Source: Atherinomorus stipes (taxonomy: Eukaryota > Chordata > Actinopteri > Atheriniformes > Atherinidae). From it: a stretch of DNA of 64,000 nucleotides. A model generated the notes under the pieces. That model did not search any database and was not told the DNA's origin. It saw nothing but the letters and a program-made list of their open reading frames with translations. This document shows positions 22,490 to 33,119 of this stretch, in pieces. The stretch lies in the NCBI GenBank assembly GCA_023101725.1, contig JALJCO010010147.1:1-64000 (forward strand). The letters run 5' to 3'. Position numbers and translations under genes: made by a program. Every line of letters starts with the position of its first letter. Within the stretch, counting starts at the first letter, position 1.

Positions 22490-23100
22490 TATCCGTCAGT
22501 CTCTGTGTTCCAGTCTTTGTCTTTTGGATTCCCACTTGAAAGTCCATGTCAGATTTTCTTTTCCAGTCAGTTTTCCAGACTTCCTTCCTCTGTGTTCCAG
22601 TCTGCTGTGTTCCAGCTTTTTCCTCCAGCCTGGGTGCATTTATGCATCCCGTTCTTTGATTTGGTCTTCATGCCTCAGTTTGTTTCTCTGTTTGTTTGTG
22701 TTAGACTTTGCGTTCCAGTATTTGTGTCTGCGTCTGCTTGTTTGAGCCTTTGTGCTTTAGTTCTTGTCTTCCAGTCTTTGTGATCCATTTTGAGCATGCC
22801 ACTTTATTTATGCGATATACTTGTTGTACACTTGCTGTGCTCCGTCTGTGTGTTCCTGTCTCTTTGTTCCAGTTTGTCTGTTTAAGTCTTGCTGTCTATG
22901 TCTGCGTGTCCTTGTCTTTCTGCATACCATTCTGTTTGAATGCAGTATCTACAGTATGTTTCAGTCTTTTTAAACTGTGCTGCATTGGCCTTTTTCAGTA
23001 TCTGTGTACTACTCTTTGTATCCTGTGTTTTTGTTTTCGTCTTCGTCTGCAGTCTAATATTTAGTTTAAAGTCTGTGTTGCAGCCTGTATTCTGGACTCT
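22490..23100. repeat. degenerate GTTCCAGTCTTTGT-type minisatellite
   Basis: The motif (T)GTTCCAGTCTTTGT and close variants (TTCCAGTCTGCTGT, TTCCAGTATTTGTG, TTCCAGTCTTTGTG, TTTCAGTCTTTTT) recur irregularly for ~600 bases. All are on the same strand, giving a T-rich, A-poor plus strand. Overlapping open frames of 70-118 codons (22463-23064) are explained by the lack of TAA/TAG in this motif and do not look like proteins. Confidence 0.65.
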
Positions 23101-23204
23101 GTGAGGTCCAAACTTTTAAGGCACATATTCAACAATATGTTTAATCTGTGCATTTCAATCGTTGTTGTCAAGTCTTTCCTTCAGTTTATCCATTTTTTTT
23201 TTTT

Positions 23205-23475
23205 TTTTTTCCTTCAAGAGTTCGAGTGACTGCTCCAATCATGAGCTTATTTCCACACGGTGTCATGCTCTTAGCTCTGTCATTGGCTGCTGATATTAAC
23301 AGAAATCTCCACCCAGAAACGTCCCGAACACAATAAAACAATACGAAAGAGCTAATTACAGACAGGAAGAGAGGAAGTTGCATTCAAACGCACCACGGCA
23401 CGCGAGTAGAGGCCCAAAGGTGCGGTTTGAGATGGATTTCACTTGCTCAAGTCTAACGTTTATTTTCACGAGTAA
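23205..23475 (+). repeat. dispersed repeat, copy 1
   Basis: Matches 56843-57123 in opposite orientation over ~270 bases. Shared words include CTCCACCCAGAAACGTCCCG, GCCCAAAGGTGCGGTTTGAG and AAGTCTAAC. The homology reaches CTTCAAGAGTT on one side. No terminal repeats recognised; family unknown. Confidence 0.75.
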
Positions 23476-24346
23476 AAATGTGCTCTTTGGCACGCTTCGT
23501 CCGGCATCACACCCCAACAGAAAAGTGAATGGGAGTGTGTGTGACACGGTCAGAGATGTGGGGTCAGAGTCGCACACACAAGCCCAAATAAGAAGCGGTC
23601 CGACATCACGTTGGACGTGAACCGGAGGACGGCTGCTTGTGACGGCTTTTCTTCTTTCATGGTGGTGGGAGTTCACGCGGGTGACTCCGGTTTTTCTCAA
23701 GGTAAATAAAAATATATTTGCTAAACGTGTTTATACAGTCGCCTCCTCACAACCTGATGTCACTGGAAATGCTGGATTTATTAGCTGACACAATTTATTA
23801 CCATAACAGGACGTGCAGGTGCAGCCTCAGGGATTTCCTCATCCCCGGGGACGCAGACGTAACCGACCTGCGACTGTTAAATCACTGTACCGGCCGAGTC
23901 CTCCCCCCTGCTGTGTTGGCATTTGTGATTGTCCAGATCATCTTAAAGGTGTTCTCACCAATTAAGTGCATTCATAAATAAATCAGCACAGAAGTGAATT
24001 AAATCTCTGGAGCGCATGGAGGCGCAGCTGGGTGTGCTGTGCTTCAGCTGTTCGCAGAGATTTTCTCTGGGAACCTAAAGCAGCCGATCAGCCGGTTATC
24101 ATTAAATCATCTTCTTGTCCTCTGAATACACGCTTTCTGCATATCGCACCATTTCTAACGTCTTCTTCCAGCTGAAGCAGCTGCTGGACAGAAGTTTTTG
24201 CACCGCTTTTATATCCACTCATACAGTAACTGCAGACACAGGTGTTCATTGTTTATGAGGACTGTTTGTTTATATGTCTGACCACATCACTCAGTCTGAG
24301 ATGATGTTTTCACATTTATTTCTTATAACCGTTTCCAGCGTCGTCA
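23476..24346. other. no gene recognised
   Basis: Unclassified non-coding sequence. Confidence 0.4.
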
Positions 24347-24996
24347 TTAAAGGGGAAGTTCATTTTTTCAACCTGGACCTATTTTCTAGCATGAAATGCA
24401 TTCATTTCCTCATCCAGACAGTTTTGGTGTAACTTGAATTCCTTCAGGAGATATTTAGATCCACTCCAGATCAGCGTATGTCCAGTATAATGGAAGTGAT
24501 GGGGCAACCCCGAGTAGCCTCTAAATAAGACATTATCTGCCACAAACTCTATTTCACCAAATGTTTTGTTACCAAACATTAGTCGGACCCCCCCGTGAGC
24601 TTGAAGCAGCTTTTTGTGTGGAGATTCATCCTTATTTACATCAATTTACTTGTTATGGTGTCACAAAATAGTGACATCATCAAAGCCGCCGTTATAAAAA
24701 TGTCTGTAAATAAGGACGAATCACCACAAAAAGCTGCTTCAAGCTCACAGGGGGGTCCGGCTAATGTTTGGTAACAAAACATTGGTGAAATGAAGGAGTT
24801 TGTGGCAGATAATGATTATTTAGAGGCTGCGCTCTGTTGCCTGCATCACTTCCATTCGGACATACACCGATCTGGAGTGGATCTAAATATTTCCTGAAGG
24901 AATTCAAGTTGCAACAAAACTGTCTGGGGGACGAAATGAACGTATTTCATGCTAGAAAATAGATCCAGATTGAAAAAAAACAAACTTCCCCTTTAA
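24347..24996. mobile_element. 650-bp foldback element flanked by TTAA
   Basis: TTAA then aggggaagttca at the left, and tgaaaaaaaacaaacttccc then ctTTAA at the right. The two halves are near-complementary along almost their whole length. For example CTTGAAGCAGCTTTTTGTG at 24600 mirrors CACAAAAAGCTGCTTCAAG at 24725. The element is therefore one long imperfect hairpin. A TTAA target duplication is used by piggyBac and Kolobok transposons. The AGGGG start favours Kolobok-type, as inference only. The same termini occur at 36822-37672. Confidence 0.82.
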
Positions 24997-25270
24997 GTGT
25001 CGCCAAAGTCTTCACAGCTGTAGAGGCGTTCGTACGCACCCATGAAGTTGCCGTGAAGCACCGCTCATTTCCACGCTCATTTCATTCTTGATACATCTCA
25101 AATGAAAATATTCGTACGCCACGTTTTTGTGCGTATGAACCCTTCGCACGAGGCCCATGGTGATCTCCATTGCAGTCAGCTCTGCTCAGCTTCACTCACA
25201 TTAAACACTACAAACCATTCAGCAGTCACTGCACCACAGAAAAGAGCTGTCAATCAGATCTAATTCAATC

Positions 25271-25666
25271 TAGGGCTGGACGATTATGGAAAAAATTATA
25301 ATCACGATTATTTTGACTAATATTGAAATCACGATCAATATACATGATTATTCATTGATTCTATAAAGTGTTTATTGAACCACCAAAACCCAACTTAAAA
25401 TATAACTTTTAAAAAACATACCGGAAATAAATTAGAAACAAGTAAAGGAGTAAAATAAGAATATTATTTAAGACAATAATAGCAATAAAAATGAATACTC
25501 AGTCTACATGCATTCCAGTTCTATACTCCCTGCAGTTTGCTTCCTATAACTCCACCAGTCTTTTCATTTCAGGATTAATTGTTTTTTTTCGATTACAGTG
25601 TTTTTTATGATTGTGAAAAGGCAAAATTGAAATCACGATTAAAATTCGATTAATTGTCCAGCCCTA
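25271..25666. mobile_element. 396-bp hAT MITE, TSD attcaatc
   Basis: Ends tagggctggacgattat and taattgtccagcccta are inverted. Identical 8-bp flanks attcaatc lie at 25263-25270 and 25667-25674. Subterminal AATCACGATTA words recur at both ends. No coding capacity. Confidence 0.92.
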
Positions 25667-25674
25667 ATTCAATC

Positions 25675-26278
25675 CAGATCATAGAGTGTTTCTCCAGTAT
25701 TATATCACAAGTTGGCTAAGTTATTCTTTAAACTGGACTGCTTAAACATAGACATCCTTTCATATAAAGCAGCTGTAAATTAATATAAAGCATCTGGCAA
25801 TGTACAAACGTAACTATATTCTAATATGATCAATTCTGAGAGACAGTTGAGTCATTCTGTGGAGGAGAGAGCAGAAGATGTCAGAAAACGAGGTTCTTGG
25901 TTTGCAGTCACAGTCTGGTGAGTACAGTGGAACTTGGCATCGGCTGAACAATTGTCTTTTCCACCTGATTCCACACCACAGATGGTCAGGTCAGCCTCAT
26001 TAGCTACAAGACTGATGGACAGCTTCTCAAATCAAGAACAATCATTAATTTAACTTTAGGACATTTCCTGGTCGTCTGTCTGGGAAAACATGAGATGGTA
26101 AAAATGAATGAAAACAAGTTTTTTTTTTTTTTGCACACCCCATAATAGAAAACCTGCAATCATTACTACAATATTCATCAGTAAATATGTTACTGCACCA
26201 GATGAAAACAAATGTGAGATCACTTACAGCCAAAATAGAGTAAAATGAGATTGGCACATTTAAAATTGTTGAGTCTCC
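25675..26278. other. no gene recognised
   Basis: No recognisable structure. Confidence 0.4.
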
Positions 26279-26473
26279 ATCAGAGGTGTGGAGGTCCGAT
26301 CCTCAAGGGCCTGCAGGTTTTAGGTTTAGATGTTCCTGCTCCAACACACCCGATTCAAATTAAATGGCTCTCCTCAATTGCTTGTTCTCAGATTCCATCA
26401 ATCTGATCCAGGTGCTGCAGCAGGAAACGTCCCAAACCTGCAGGACCCCGAGAGCAGACTCGACACCCCTGAT
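26279..26473. mobile_element. ~195-bp hAT-type MITE, degenerate
   Basis: Begins cagaggtgtggaggtc and ends gactcgacacccctg, an imperfect inverted pair with GCCTGCAGGTTTTAGG / CCTGCAGGACCC internal symmetry. Flanks gtctccat and atctcgat agree at 6 of 8 positions, consistent with an old hAT target duplication. Related in style to the element at 28475. Confidence 0.6.
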
Positions 26474-26704
26474 CTCGATAAACTCCAAACTCCATACAAA
26501 ACCTTTTCAGCCACAGAGATGGAGTGTGCCATTTATGAGGTAACACAAAAATGTTGCGCAAGCAGAACAAAAACACGAGTTAATGAATATGTTGCATATT
26601 ATTATTGATATTAATGTTCCTGATATTTCTTCTTCATAGCTCCATTGTAGCATTATGTGTTGTTTGGGATGAAATGAAGTGGTATTGTCTACACTAAGTG
26701 CTGT

Positions 26705-26865
26705 TATTACCTCCGCCAAGGAGATGTTTTCAGTAGTGTTGGTTTGTCTGTCAGCAACTTTACGGAAAAAGTTCTGGACGGATCGACCTGAAATTATCAC
26801 CAGCTGTGTGTCTCAGTCCAAGGACAAACCCATTAAATGCTGGTGGTGATCCGGATCACCAGACT
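26705..26865 (+). repeat. dispersed repeat ending ggtgatccggatcacc, copy 1
   Basis: Runs from attacctccgccaaggag to the palindrome ggtgatccggatcacc. It recurs inverted at 30640-30812, with shared GCAACTTTACGGAAAA, CTCAGTCCAAGG and CCATTAAATG words. A tRNA-type SINE starts directly after it. Confidence 0.8.
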
Positions 26866-27025
26866 GGCAGCAGTGGCTCAGGTGGTGCAGCAGGTCGTCC
26901 AGTTACAGACAGGTTGGCGCTTTGAATCCCACTCGTCACCATCACAACTCGTTGTGAGCTTGAGTGAGACACTTCCCCGTCCTTGGCTCCAGCAAGAACA
27001 TCGCTGGTGTGTGAATGTGTTATTT
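26866..27025 (+). mobile_element. tRNA-derived SINE, copy 1
   Basis: Has an A-box-like CAGTGGCTCAGGTGG and a degenerate B-box GCTTTGAATCCC. A tail region follows with CTTGGCTCCAGCAAGAACAT and CGCTGGTGTGTGAATGTG. The same architecture appears at 42447 and, inverted, at 55345-55568. Confidence 0.75.
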
Positions 27026-27741
27026 TTCTTTAATATGGATATTTGACATGTGCTTGACAACAAGAGTGACGGCCAAACACTGAAATGTCAGTGACAAACA
27101 TACCAACACACCAAGTACACAAGAAGAATGAAAGCATGAAAATATCCCAGTGGATAAGAGTTAATTGTCCTCCGAATTTAAAAGATCACAAACTTTTCAT
27201 TTTAAACCATGCACCACCAAGGCCGGAGGTCTGCACACTTTTCCTCTTGTTTGCAGTGTCTAACTCTCTTTGCAACAACAGTCACGTAAATGTGAAACAG
27301 ACCTTGACAAAAAAGCAGATCCGTAAACACACAAATGATTAAACAGTTAGCTCACTGGGATTTTTAAAGACTGCATGCTGTTGTCTTTTAACTTCCTCGC
27401 TGGCCTTCCAGGAGCTGTGATAAAGCCTGCAGAAACTCACATTTAGTTAAAAATGTTCTTTCAACTCAAGGCTAAGTTAGACACTCATGCTGATCAGATT
27501 CTCCAAAGCTCCAAGTGAGAGAGCTCCAAGTGTCCGCTCTCAGCTCAAAGTTTGTGTCCAGTCTTATCTTTAAACACTGTGTTTAACTGTACTCATCTGT
27601 CAGAAATAAAAAGCGACACATCATGTTTATTTCCCAGCCAAAGGAGCCTGGGGTCTTTGTCAACCCATGACTTTCATGGGATGTGTAAGTTATATGAGTC
27701 AGAGCCAAACGCTGCAGCTTTACTAAAATCTGACCTGGTAT
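27026..27741. other. no gene recognised
   Basis: No coding domain or element ends recognised. Confidence 0.4.
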
Positions 27742-28464
27742 TTAAAGGAGTGATGACATAGCAGTTAAAACTGGTTCATGTAGTTGACATTACTGTATAT
27801 GTAAATACTCCAAAGAAAAAAAACAGCACTTTTTACAGCGGGGCATTGTTTTGGTACGCTACACCTCCCTTCCTCCGTAAAAGAGTTGGATGCAGTAATG
27901 ATATGCAGCTTTACCTGGAGACCAAGTTGACTTCATTTTGATTGGCTACACCTTATTTGGCTATGACCTTATTTAGAGAAAGTTTGTCAAGCTGCAGTCG
28001 GACTTTGCTAAAGGCTAACTGCTAGCAACATGGGCACTTCAGACAGTGAGTTATATTTAAAAAAAAGTTTGTTTTTTTTTTTTACTGTTCTGGAAAAAAA
28101 GTCAGAATTTCTCAGAATTCTGACTTTTTCGGAAATTGAAAAAAAAAAAAAATCCTGAAAAAAAACCTGTTCTTTACTGTTATGGAAAAAAGTCAGAATT
28201 CTGAGATTAAAGTCAGAATTCTGAGATTAAAGTCAGAATTCTGACTTTTTCGGAAATTGAAAAAAAAAAAATCCTGAAATAATTTTTTTTTTTTTTACTA
28301 TTCTGGAAAAAAGTCAGAATTCTGACTTTTTTTCTCAGAATTCTTTTTTTTTTTTTTCTAGTGGCCCTAATCCTCTTCCGTACATGGCCTCATCAGTGCA
28401 CAACAGATCATATTATACCCCCAAAACCCCAGAAAAGTGAAATTTGATGTCATGGCACCTTTAA
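27742..28464. mobile_element. 723-bp TTAA-flanked element
   Basis: TTAA plus aggagtgatgacat at the left pairs with atgtcatggcacctTTAA at the right, imperfect inverted termini. The centre (28085-28350) is an expanded simple tandem array. No transposase. TTAA suggests piggyBac or Kolobok mobilisation. Confidence 0.65.
28085..28350. repeat. AGTCAGAATTCTGA tandem/palindromic array
   Basis: Repeated AAAGTCAGAATTCTGAGATT units and their complements, separated by A and T runs. GAATTC is self-complementary, so the array can form multiple short hairpins. Confidence 0.85.
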
Positions 28465-28474
28465 TTCTCTAAAC

Positions 28475-28672
28475 CAGGGATCCTCAATCCTGGTCCTTGG
28501 TCCTGCAGCACTGGCGTCCTGCAGGTTTTATAAGTTTCCCTGCTGCAACACAACTGATTCAAACCTATGGGTAAGCAGGAGACTTGTGCAGAGATTGTCT
28601 GAATCTGAATCAGGTTTGCAGCAGAAAACCTGCAGGACACCAGCCCTGGAGGACCAGGATTGAGGATCCCTA
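28475..28672. mobile_element. 198-bp hAT MITE, TSD ctctaaac
   Basis: Ends cagggatcctcaatcctggt and accaggattgaggatcccta are long inverted repeats (about 20 bases). Identical 8-bp flanks ctctaaac lie at 28467-28474 and 28673-28680. It landed only two bases beyond the TTAA edge of the preceding element. Confidence 0.92.
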
Positions 28673-28680
28673 CTCTAAAC

Positions 28681-30639
28681 CTGCCCAAGTGGCTTACTGT
28701 CAATGTTCCCTCTAATTTTCCAGCTGTCTGAGCAAGCACACAAACTTCCCGAGTTTTCCTTTGACCACTGTGAGCAACACTAGATGTGCACTGTAGTCAC
28801 ACAGCATCACACTGGTTAAAAACACCCTGGCTGAATTTTTCATTTTCTTTGGCATTTCTCATAATAATTCAGAAAAATTGTAATATTAGAAAATTATTTT
28901 TTCTAATTTCTTCTTCCATTTTTTTATTTTGTTAAAGGACAAAATAAACACTTCAGATAAAAAAAAAAAAAAAGCCCATCCACACAAGATTTTGTTTCAA
29001 AAGAGATTTTCGGAGACTTATAAGCCACAATCTTCTCTCACTGAGGAGTTGAAATTCAATTATTCTGTTAATCTTCTATATGGTCAAGCATAATAAAAGT
29101 GGAAAACAAACCCCTGGAAGTGGCTACTTCTTCATGTAGATGAGTTTAATAACTGTACTGGACTAAATACTGATGAAGAGATTGAGCTCCGCTGGAGAAC
29201 AGTAAGCCTACTACCGTGTAGCACAAAAATTGTAATTCTTTCTTCATCTGCTAGGGGCTGCAAAACAGCAAATCCCCACAGACTCCCATGTTAAAAAGAC
29301 CAACTTCACAGCAGAAATAAACATGTTTATAACAGAAATAAACATGTTCACAGCCTGGTTCAAAAAAATCATTTTAGGTCTAACATTTAAAATACCGAGC
29401 TGCCAAAAAAATTCAGCTCCCCTTTGGGTTCCAACCAACTGCCGAGGTTTTTCGGTATCTGGTATTTCTAGGGGGTATTTCCCAGGAACAAACAGTGTGT
29501 TCTTGCAGAGTTCAGCCATAATCAGTGTGTAAAACATGTATTCAGATGGAGTCATAATGATCCTGGCACTCTTTCAGATCGGATGTACAAAATTATTTAT
29601 AATAAAGTGTCGGTGTCTCACATCTCTGCATCAGATCATACCCTGTCAGCTGTTTACTGCTAGAGCCCTTCCGTTCTTGACATCGCTCTACAAAGCACAA
29701 ATAAAACACTTAATGATAAACTACAAAAAGCACTCAGAGCGCAGACCTCATAGCAGCTCGATTCCCTTATTTCTGTGCGTTCTGGATCATAGTATCCGGA
29801 ATTTTCTCTGGATCAACTTTGGAAACATTCTAGAGCTCATTGAGATCCTTTCTTGTAATTTTTTACCAAACACTCGGGCCATTTGTATGGAGTTATATGG
29901 AACAATTCCAACAAGTTGGCCTATTAGGGTGATGTTGATGTAAGACTGTTTAGGCGTTGGTAAGGAGGTTTGATGTTCACCATGGGGTGTCGGTCTTAAC
30001 ACACAGGACTCACTTGTACAGTTAACTGTCTTTACTGGTCACTCTGAATCACAACAGCACAGTAATGCAACAAACGACAGGCTGACAGGTGGAATTCCAG
30101 GTAGTTAAGGTGAATGCTGGATGGAAGTGAGTGTGGTCTATAAACACAGAAATACAAACATGAGGGACATTCGTTCGGCAAATAAACACATTCAAGGTAA
30201 TTCTTACGAATAAATCCCTTCCAGTTAGGACTAAACATGCATATGTGTTCAAGGCTAACAGTTACAGTAACTGGCATCTAACAGGTCAGCTAGCTTAATA
30301 GCATAAAAGGCACATGGTGAATGGAGGAACACTTCTGAAAAAGCAAATCAGCTAAATAACATTAAAGGCTAAATAAACATCCTGTTCAGGCAGAAATACA
30401 ACTAGTTACTTCCAGTTCTTCATAGACGCACACAGTTCACCATCTTCACCTGCTAGAAGTCTGTCCAACAGTCTTCTCTCCTTGTGCTCACTGCTGCTCA
30501 CAAGTTTCATTTCTACATCCTGACATGTCCTCAGTAGCAGCTGCACACTTCTGCCACAAGGGGGCACTCACGCCTCATCAACAGCCTTTCCAACATGGCC
30601 GATCTCACAATGAAAAAGGAATCCTTCAAAACATTCCTG
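28681..30639. other. no gene recognised; dispersed-repeat fragment
   Basis: 29226-29345 is a dispersed-repeat fragment also found at about 9020 and, inverted, at 4793. The plus-strand open frame 29536-29943 (135 codons) is the longest here but has no recognisable domain and atypical composition. I do not call it a gene. Confidence 0.4.
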
Positions 30640-30812
30640 GATCCAGAAGGTGATCCGGATCACCACCAACATTTAATGGGTTCTTCCTTGGACTGAGGCA
30701 CACGGCTGGTGAAAATTTCAGGTCAATCTGTCCAAAACCTTTTCCGTAAAGTTGCTGACAGACAGACGGATAGACCAACGCTATCGCAAACATTACCTCC
30801 TTGCCGGAGGTA
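30640..30812 (-). repeat. dispersed repeat ending ggtgatccggatcacc, copy 2
   Basis: Inverted copy of 26705-26865, retaining the 16-base perfect palindrome ggtgatccggatcacc at its edge and cttgccggaggtaata at the other. Confidence 0.8.
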
Positions 30813-31105
30813 ATAACAAAACCATCAAAACCATCTTTTATCAGACTTTATCAGACTTCACACGCGATGCAATGGAAGCCACATAGCTGTATAATAACTC
30901 CTTTGAAAGGCTGTTTCTCCTCTGCATTGGGTCCGCAGCTGGTCACAAGCTACATCTTTTATAAAAGAAGACATTCCCAGGTCATCCACAACCCATGACA
31001 GAGACTTAAAAGGTGGTTAAAATCATAGAGAACTTCATTATTTCACATAGAGGTATGAAGTGGGTACAAGCTTGGCCAAAACTGTCTGATCCCAACACAT
31101 AAAAA

Positions 31106-31211
31106 GCTTGCTGCACCAGATATTCCTAGGTGGTCTCCCATTCAAGTACTAAGCAGGCTCAACCGTGTTCAGACGGGTTCGGGCGCTCTGACGGTGCTGT
31201 TGGCGGAAAGC
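31106..31211 (-). pseudogene. 5S rRNA pseudogene
   Basis: On the minus strand the sequence begins GCTTTCCGCCAACAGCACC and continues GCGCCCGAACCCGTCTGAAC. It then has the well-conserved 3' part CTTAGTACTTGAATGGGAGA, CCACCTAGGAATATCTGG and TGCAGCAAGC, followed by TTTTT. This is the 5S rRNA backbone. About 14 bases are missing in the middle, where the A box and intermediate element of the internal promoter should be, and several stem bases are changed. It is about 106 nt instead of 120. The trailing T run matches a Pol III terminator. It could be a retrocopy or the head of a 5S-derived SINE (SINE3 type). No attached SINE body was identified. Confidence 0.8.
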
Positions 31212-31249
31212 TGCAAGAAACATGCTTAGCTAACACCTTAAAGGTGTAT

Positions 31250-32012
31250 CATTTTGATTGAGATGTGCCAGACCGGATGTTGGCCTATCGGTCGGTGGCT
31301 GCCAACTAGCTCCTTGTTTGCTCTCTGTAAGGTCTCAGTCTGCAACAGAGTAGCGCAATGGTGGTTTTTAGCAACTAACAACAAGTCCAAACTCCATCCC
31401 GCCGCTCAGGATGCCAATCTTTGTCATTTCCTGTTAATATGGAGTTAGCTCGGTTTGCATTTACCCCAGAGTGTGTTAGCTGACAATCGTTTGCCCCGAG
31501 GCTGCGCTTTGCCTATTTTAGTATTTTCCGGGCGTGACTACTAGGGATGTATATCGTTATGATTTTATTGATACCGATACCAATATCGATACTCCTTATC
31601 AATACCGGTATTTATCGACTCTTTTATTGATACTATAACATAATTTAGAGTAAATAATAAAGACATTACAAGATGTTACAAGATCCAGTGGTGGAGAATA
31701 TTTGTTCAGATGATGTTGAAGAAGCCTGGACATAAAAGTGGGTGAAGGACAGCTGGGAGAATAAGGGAATTGTGTCTGTCTTATTCCATCACTGTGATTA
31801 TTTGACTGCGTAATGATAACTCGATGGTTAGGTAGATGTACAAAAAGTATCAATAAGAGTATCGTTTGTCCAGAATCTTAACGGTACCCTGGTATCGTTA
31901 AGATTAGGAACCGGTACCAAACGATACCGGTACTCGGTATACACCACTAGTGACGACACACGTGACACGCAAGATGGCGACAGTGGAAAACGCATAACTG
32001 GCTTCACTTTCC
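31250..32012 (+). repeat. dispersed repeat split by a hAT, copy 2
   Basis: 31480-31541 and 31950-32012 together match the reverse complement of 4318-4450. The hAT at 31542-31949 interrupts it. A further piece (CAGAGTAGCGCAATGGTGGT then TTTTAGC) is shared with 44275-44301, so a third partial copy lies there. Confidence 0.65.
31542..31949. mobile_element. 408-bp hAT MITE, TSD gtgactac/gtgacgac
   Basis: Starts tagggatgtatatcgtta and ends ggtatacaccacta. Flanks gtgactac and gtgacgac agree at 7 of 8 bases. The paralogous uninterrupted site at about 4395 (minus strand gtgatgac) confirms the insertion point. The interior has dense GATACCGATA/TATCGGTATC words. Confidence 0.85.
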
Positions 32013-32016
32013 CCTA

Positions 32017-33119
32017 TGGATCACCGCGAGCCTACGTCACAACCCGGAATTCATGTGACCGCGAAGCTGGTCCCGGTGAAAATATGCTTCGTATTTGAAC
32101 GGCGTCTGATGGACTATGAGCCTCAAAAACTGCTTTTGCACTCTTTTTAATTTTTTTTCTCCGCCGGTCTGTCTTTGAAATATTATAGAAATGACGTCCA
32201 GTTATACTGAAAGTCTTACTGCCGACGCTAGAAGAAGATACGAAGCTAAACTAGTATCTGTTGGACTAAGTGATGCCCATCTTCTGCTGCTAGAACCTGG
32301 TTAGACGAACCTACCTGTACATAACAGCCTGATGATCAGTTTCCCGATCTCATGATGTATTTGGTTTCATCAGGTAAGCCCCGTGTTCAAGCCATTTATT
32401 TTTTATAGAATATAAATTTTCCCCGGATTTTTAAGACATGGTGGTATTTATTTGATGCACTTCTCAGGAGTTTACTCTCATTGATAAAGCTATAAATTAC
32501 CGGCAGTCTCATCTGTATGTAACTGGTTATGACTGTGCATGTTTATAACGCTGCAAATGCCTTTCTGCCGCTTTTTATGCTTTTATTCTTATGTGGGAAC
32601 ATTGATGGCAGTAATCTGGATGAACGTGATCGTTAACAGTCCTGAGGAGACGGGAACAGCGGGCGTCGCTGTGATTCTGTACATCCACTGATTTAATGGT
32701 GTTTTCTATCATCTGTACAAAAACAACTACAGGGTTTAAAAAGTGAGACCACATTATATGCTTTTTTATCAGTCACAAAGTGATCGGAACATATTGTTAG
32801 ATGTTTCCATGGTTTCCAGCGTAAACTGTCAGCATTTATGGGCTTGATAGCAGCTAGCCACTTAGCATGTTGTTCGGGACTTTTTCTGTTGTTTTGGGAA
32901 CTGGAACAAACATATTCTCTTGTCCGTGTGATAGATATGTTTATGGCAGCCATACACAGCGGGACTTCTCGGTATTTCCAAAGTAGAATAAACGAAGATT
33001 GACGAGTAATGAAGCAGTTAATTCAGTGGCTCCCCTATGCAACGAAGCGATGTTTTCACCTCCTACCTAACCGGATGTGACGAATTTGGCGAAAATTCCC
33101 GGATGCTCGCGGTGATCCA
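32017..33119 (-). mobile_element. candidate TIR element carrying a THAP coding remnant
   Basis: The 15-base sequence tggatcaccgcgagc at 32017-32031 is exactly complemented at 33105-33119. A further gapped stretch inward matches (CCGGAATT on one side, CCGGGAATT on the other). Between them the minus strand holds a degenerate THAP domain. A dispersed repeat lies immediately left. Clear target duplications are not visible. A single 15-base inverted match over 1.1 kb is suggestive rather than proof. Confidence 0.5.
32720..32966 (-). pseudogene. THAP zinc-finger domain with one frameshift
   Basis: Minus strand from about 32962: AVYGCHKHIYHT and then RICLFQFPKQQKK give the second zinc Cys (YGC) and the F-x-F-P motif. 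A +1 frame change near 32885 leads to RKSPEQHAKWLAAIK, LRWKPWKHLTICSDHF and VTDK. That supplies the conserved KW, the W-x-P, and the C-x2-H zinc ligands (ICSDH). The order and spacing are those of a C2CH THAP DNA-binding domain of about 80-90 residues. The first Cys is not visible (Pro or a shifted frame instead). No catalytic transposase region follows. Confidence 0.75.

Noticed and set aside
22463..23064. Overlapping 73-118 codon frames rich in Phe, Cys, Val and Leu that look like membrane proteins
   Set aside because: Hydrophobicity comes from the T-rich degenerate minisatellite; two frames are open at once.
29536..29943. 135-codon plus-strand frame
   Set aside because: Longest frame in its region but no recognisable motif, and composition is like the non-coding flanks; kept only as a remark.
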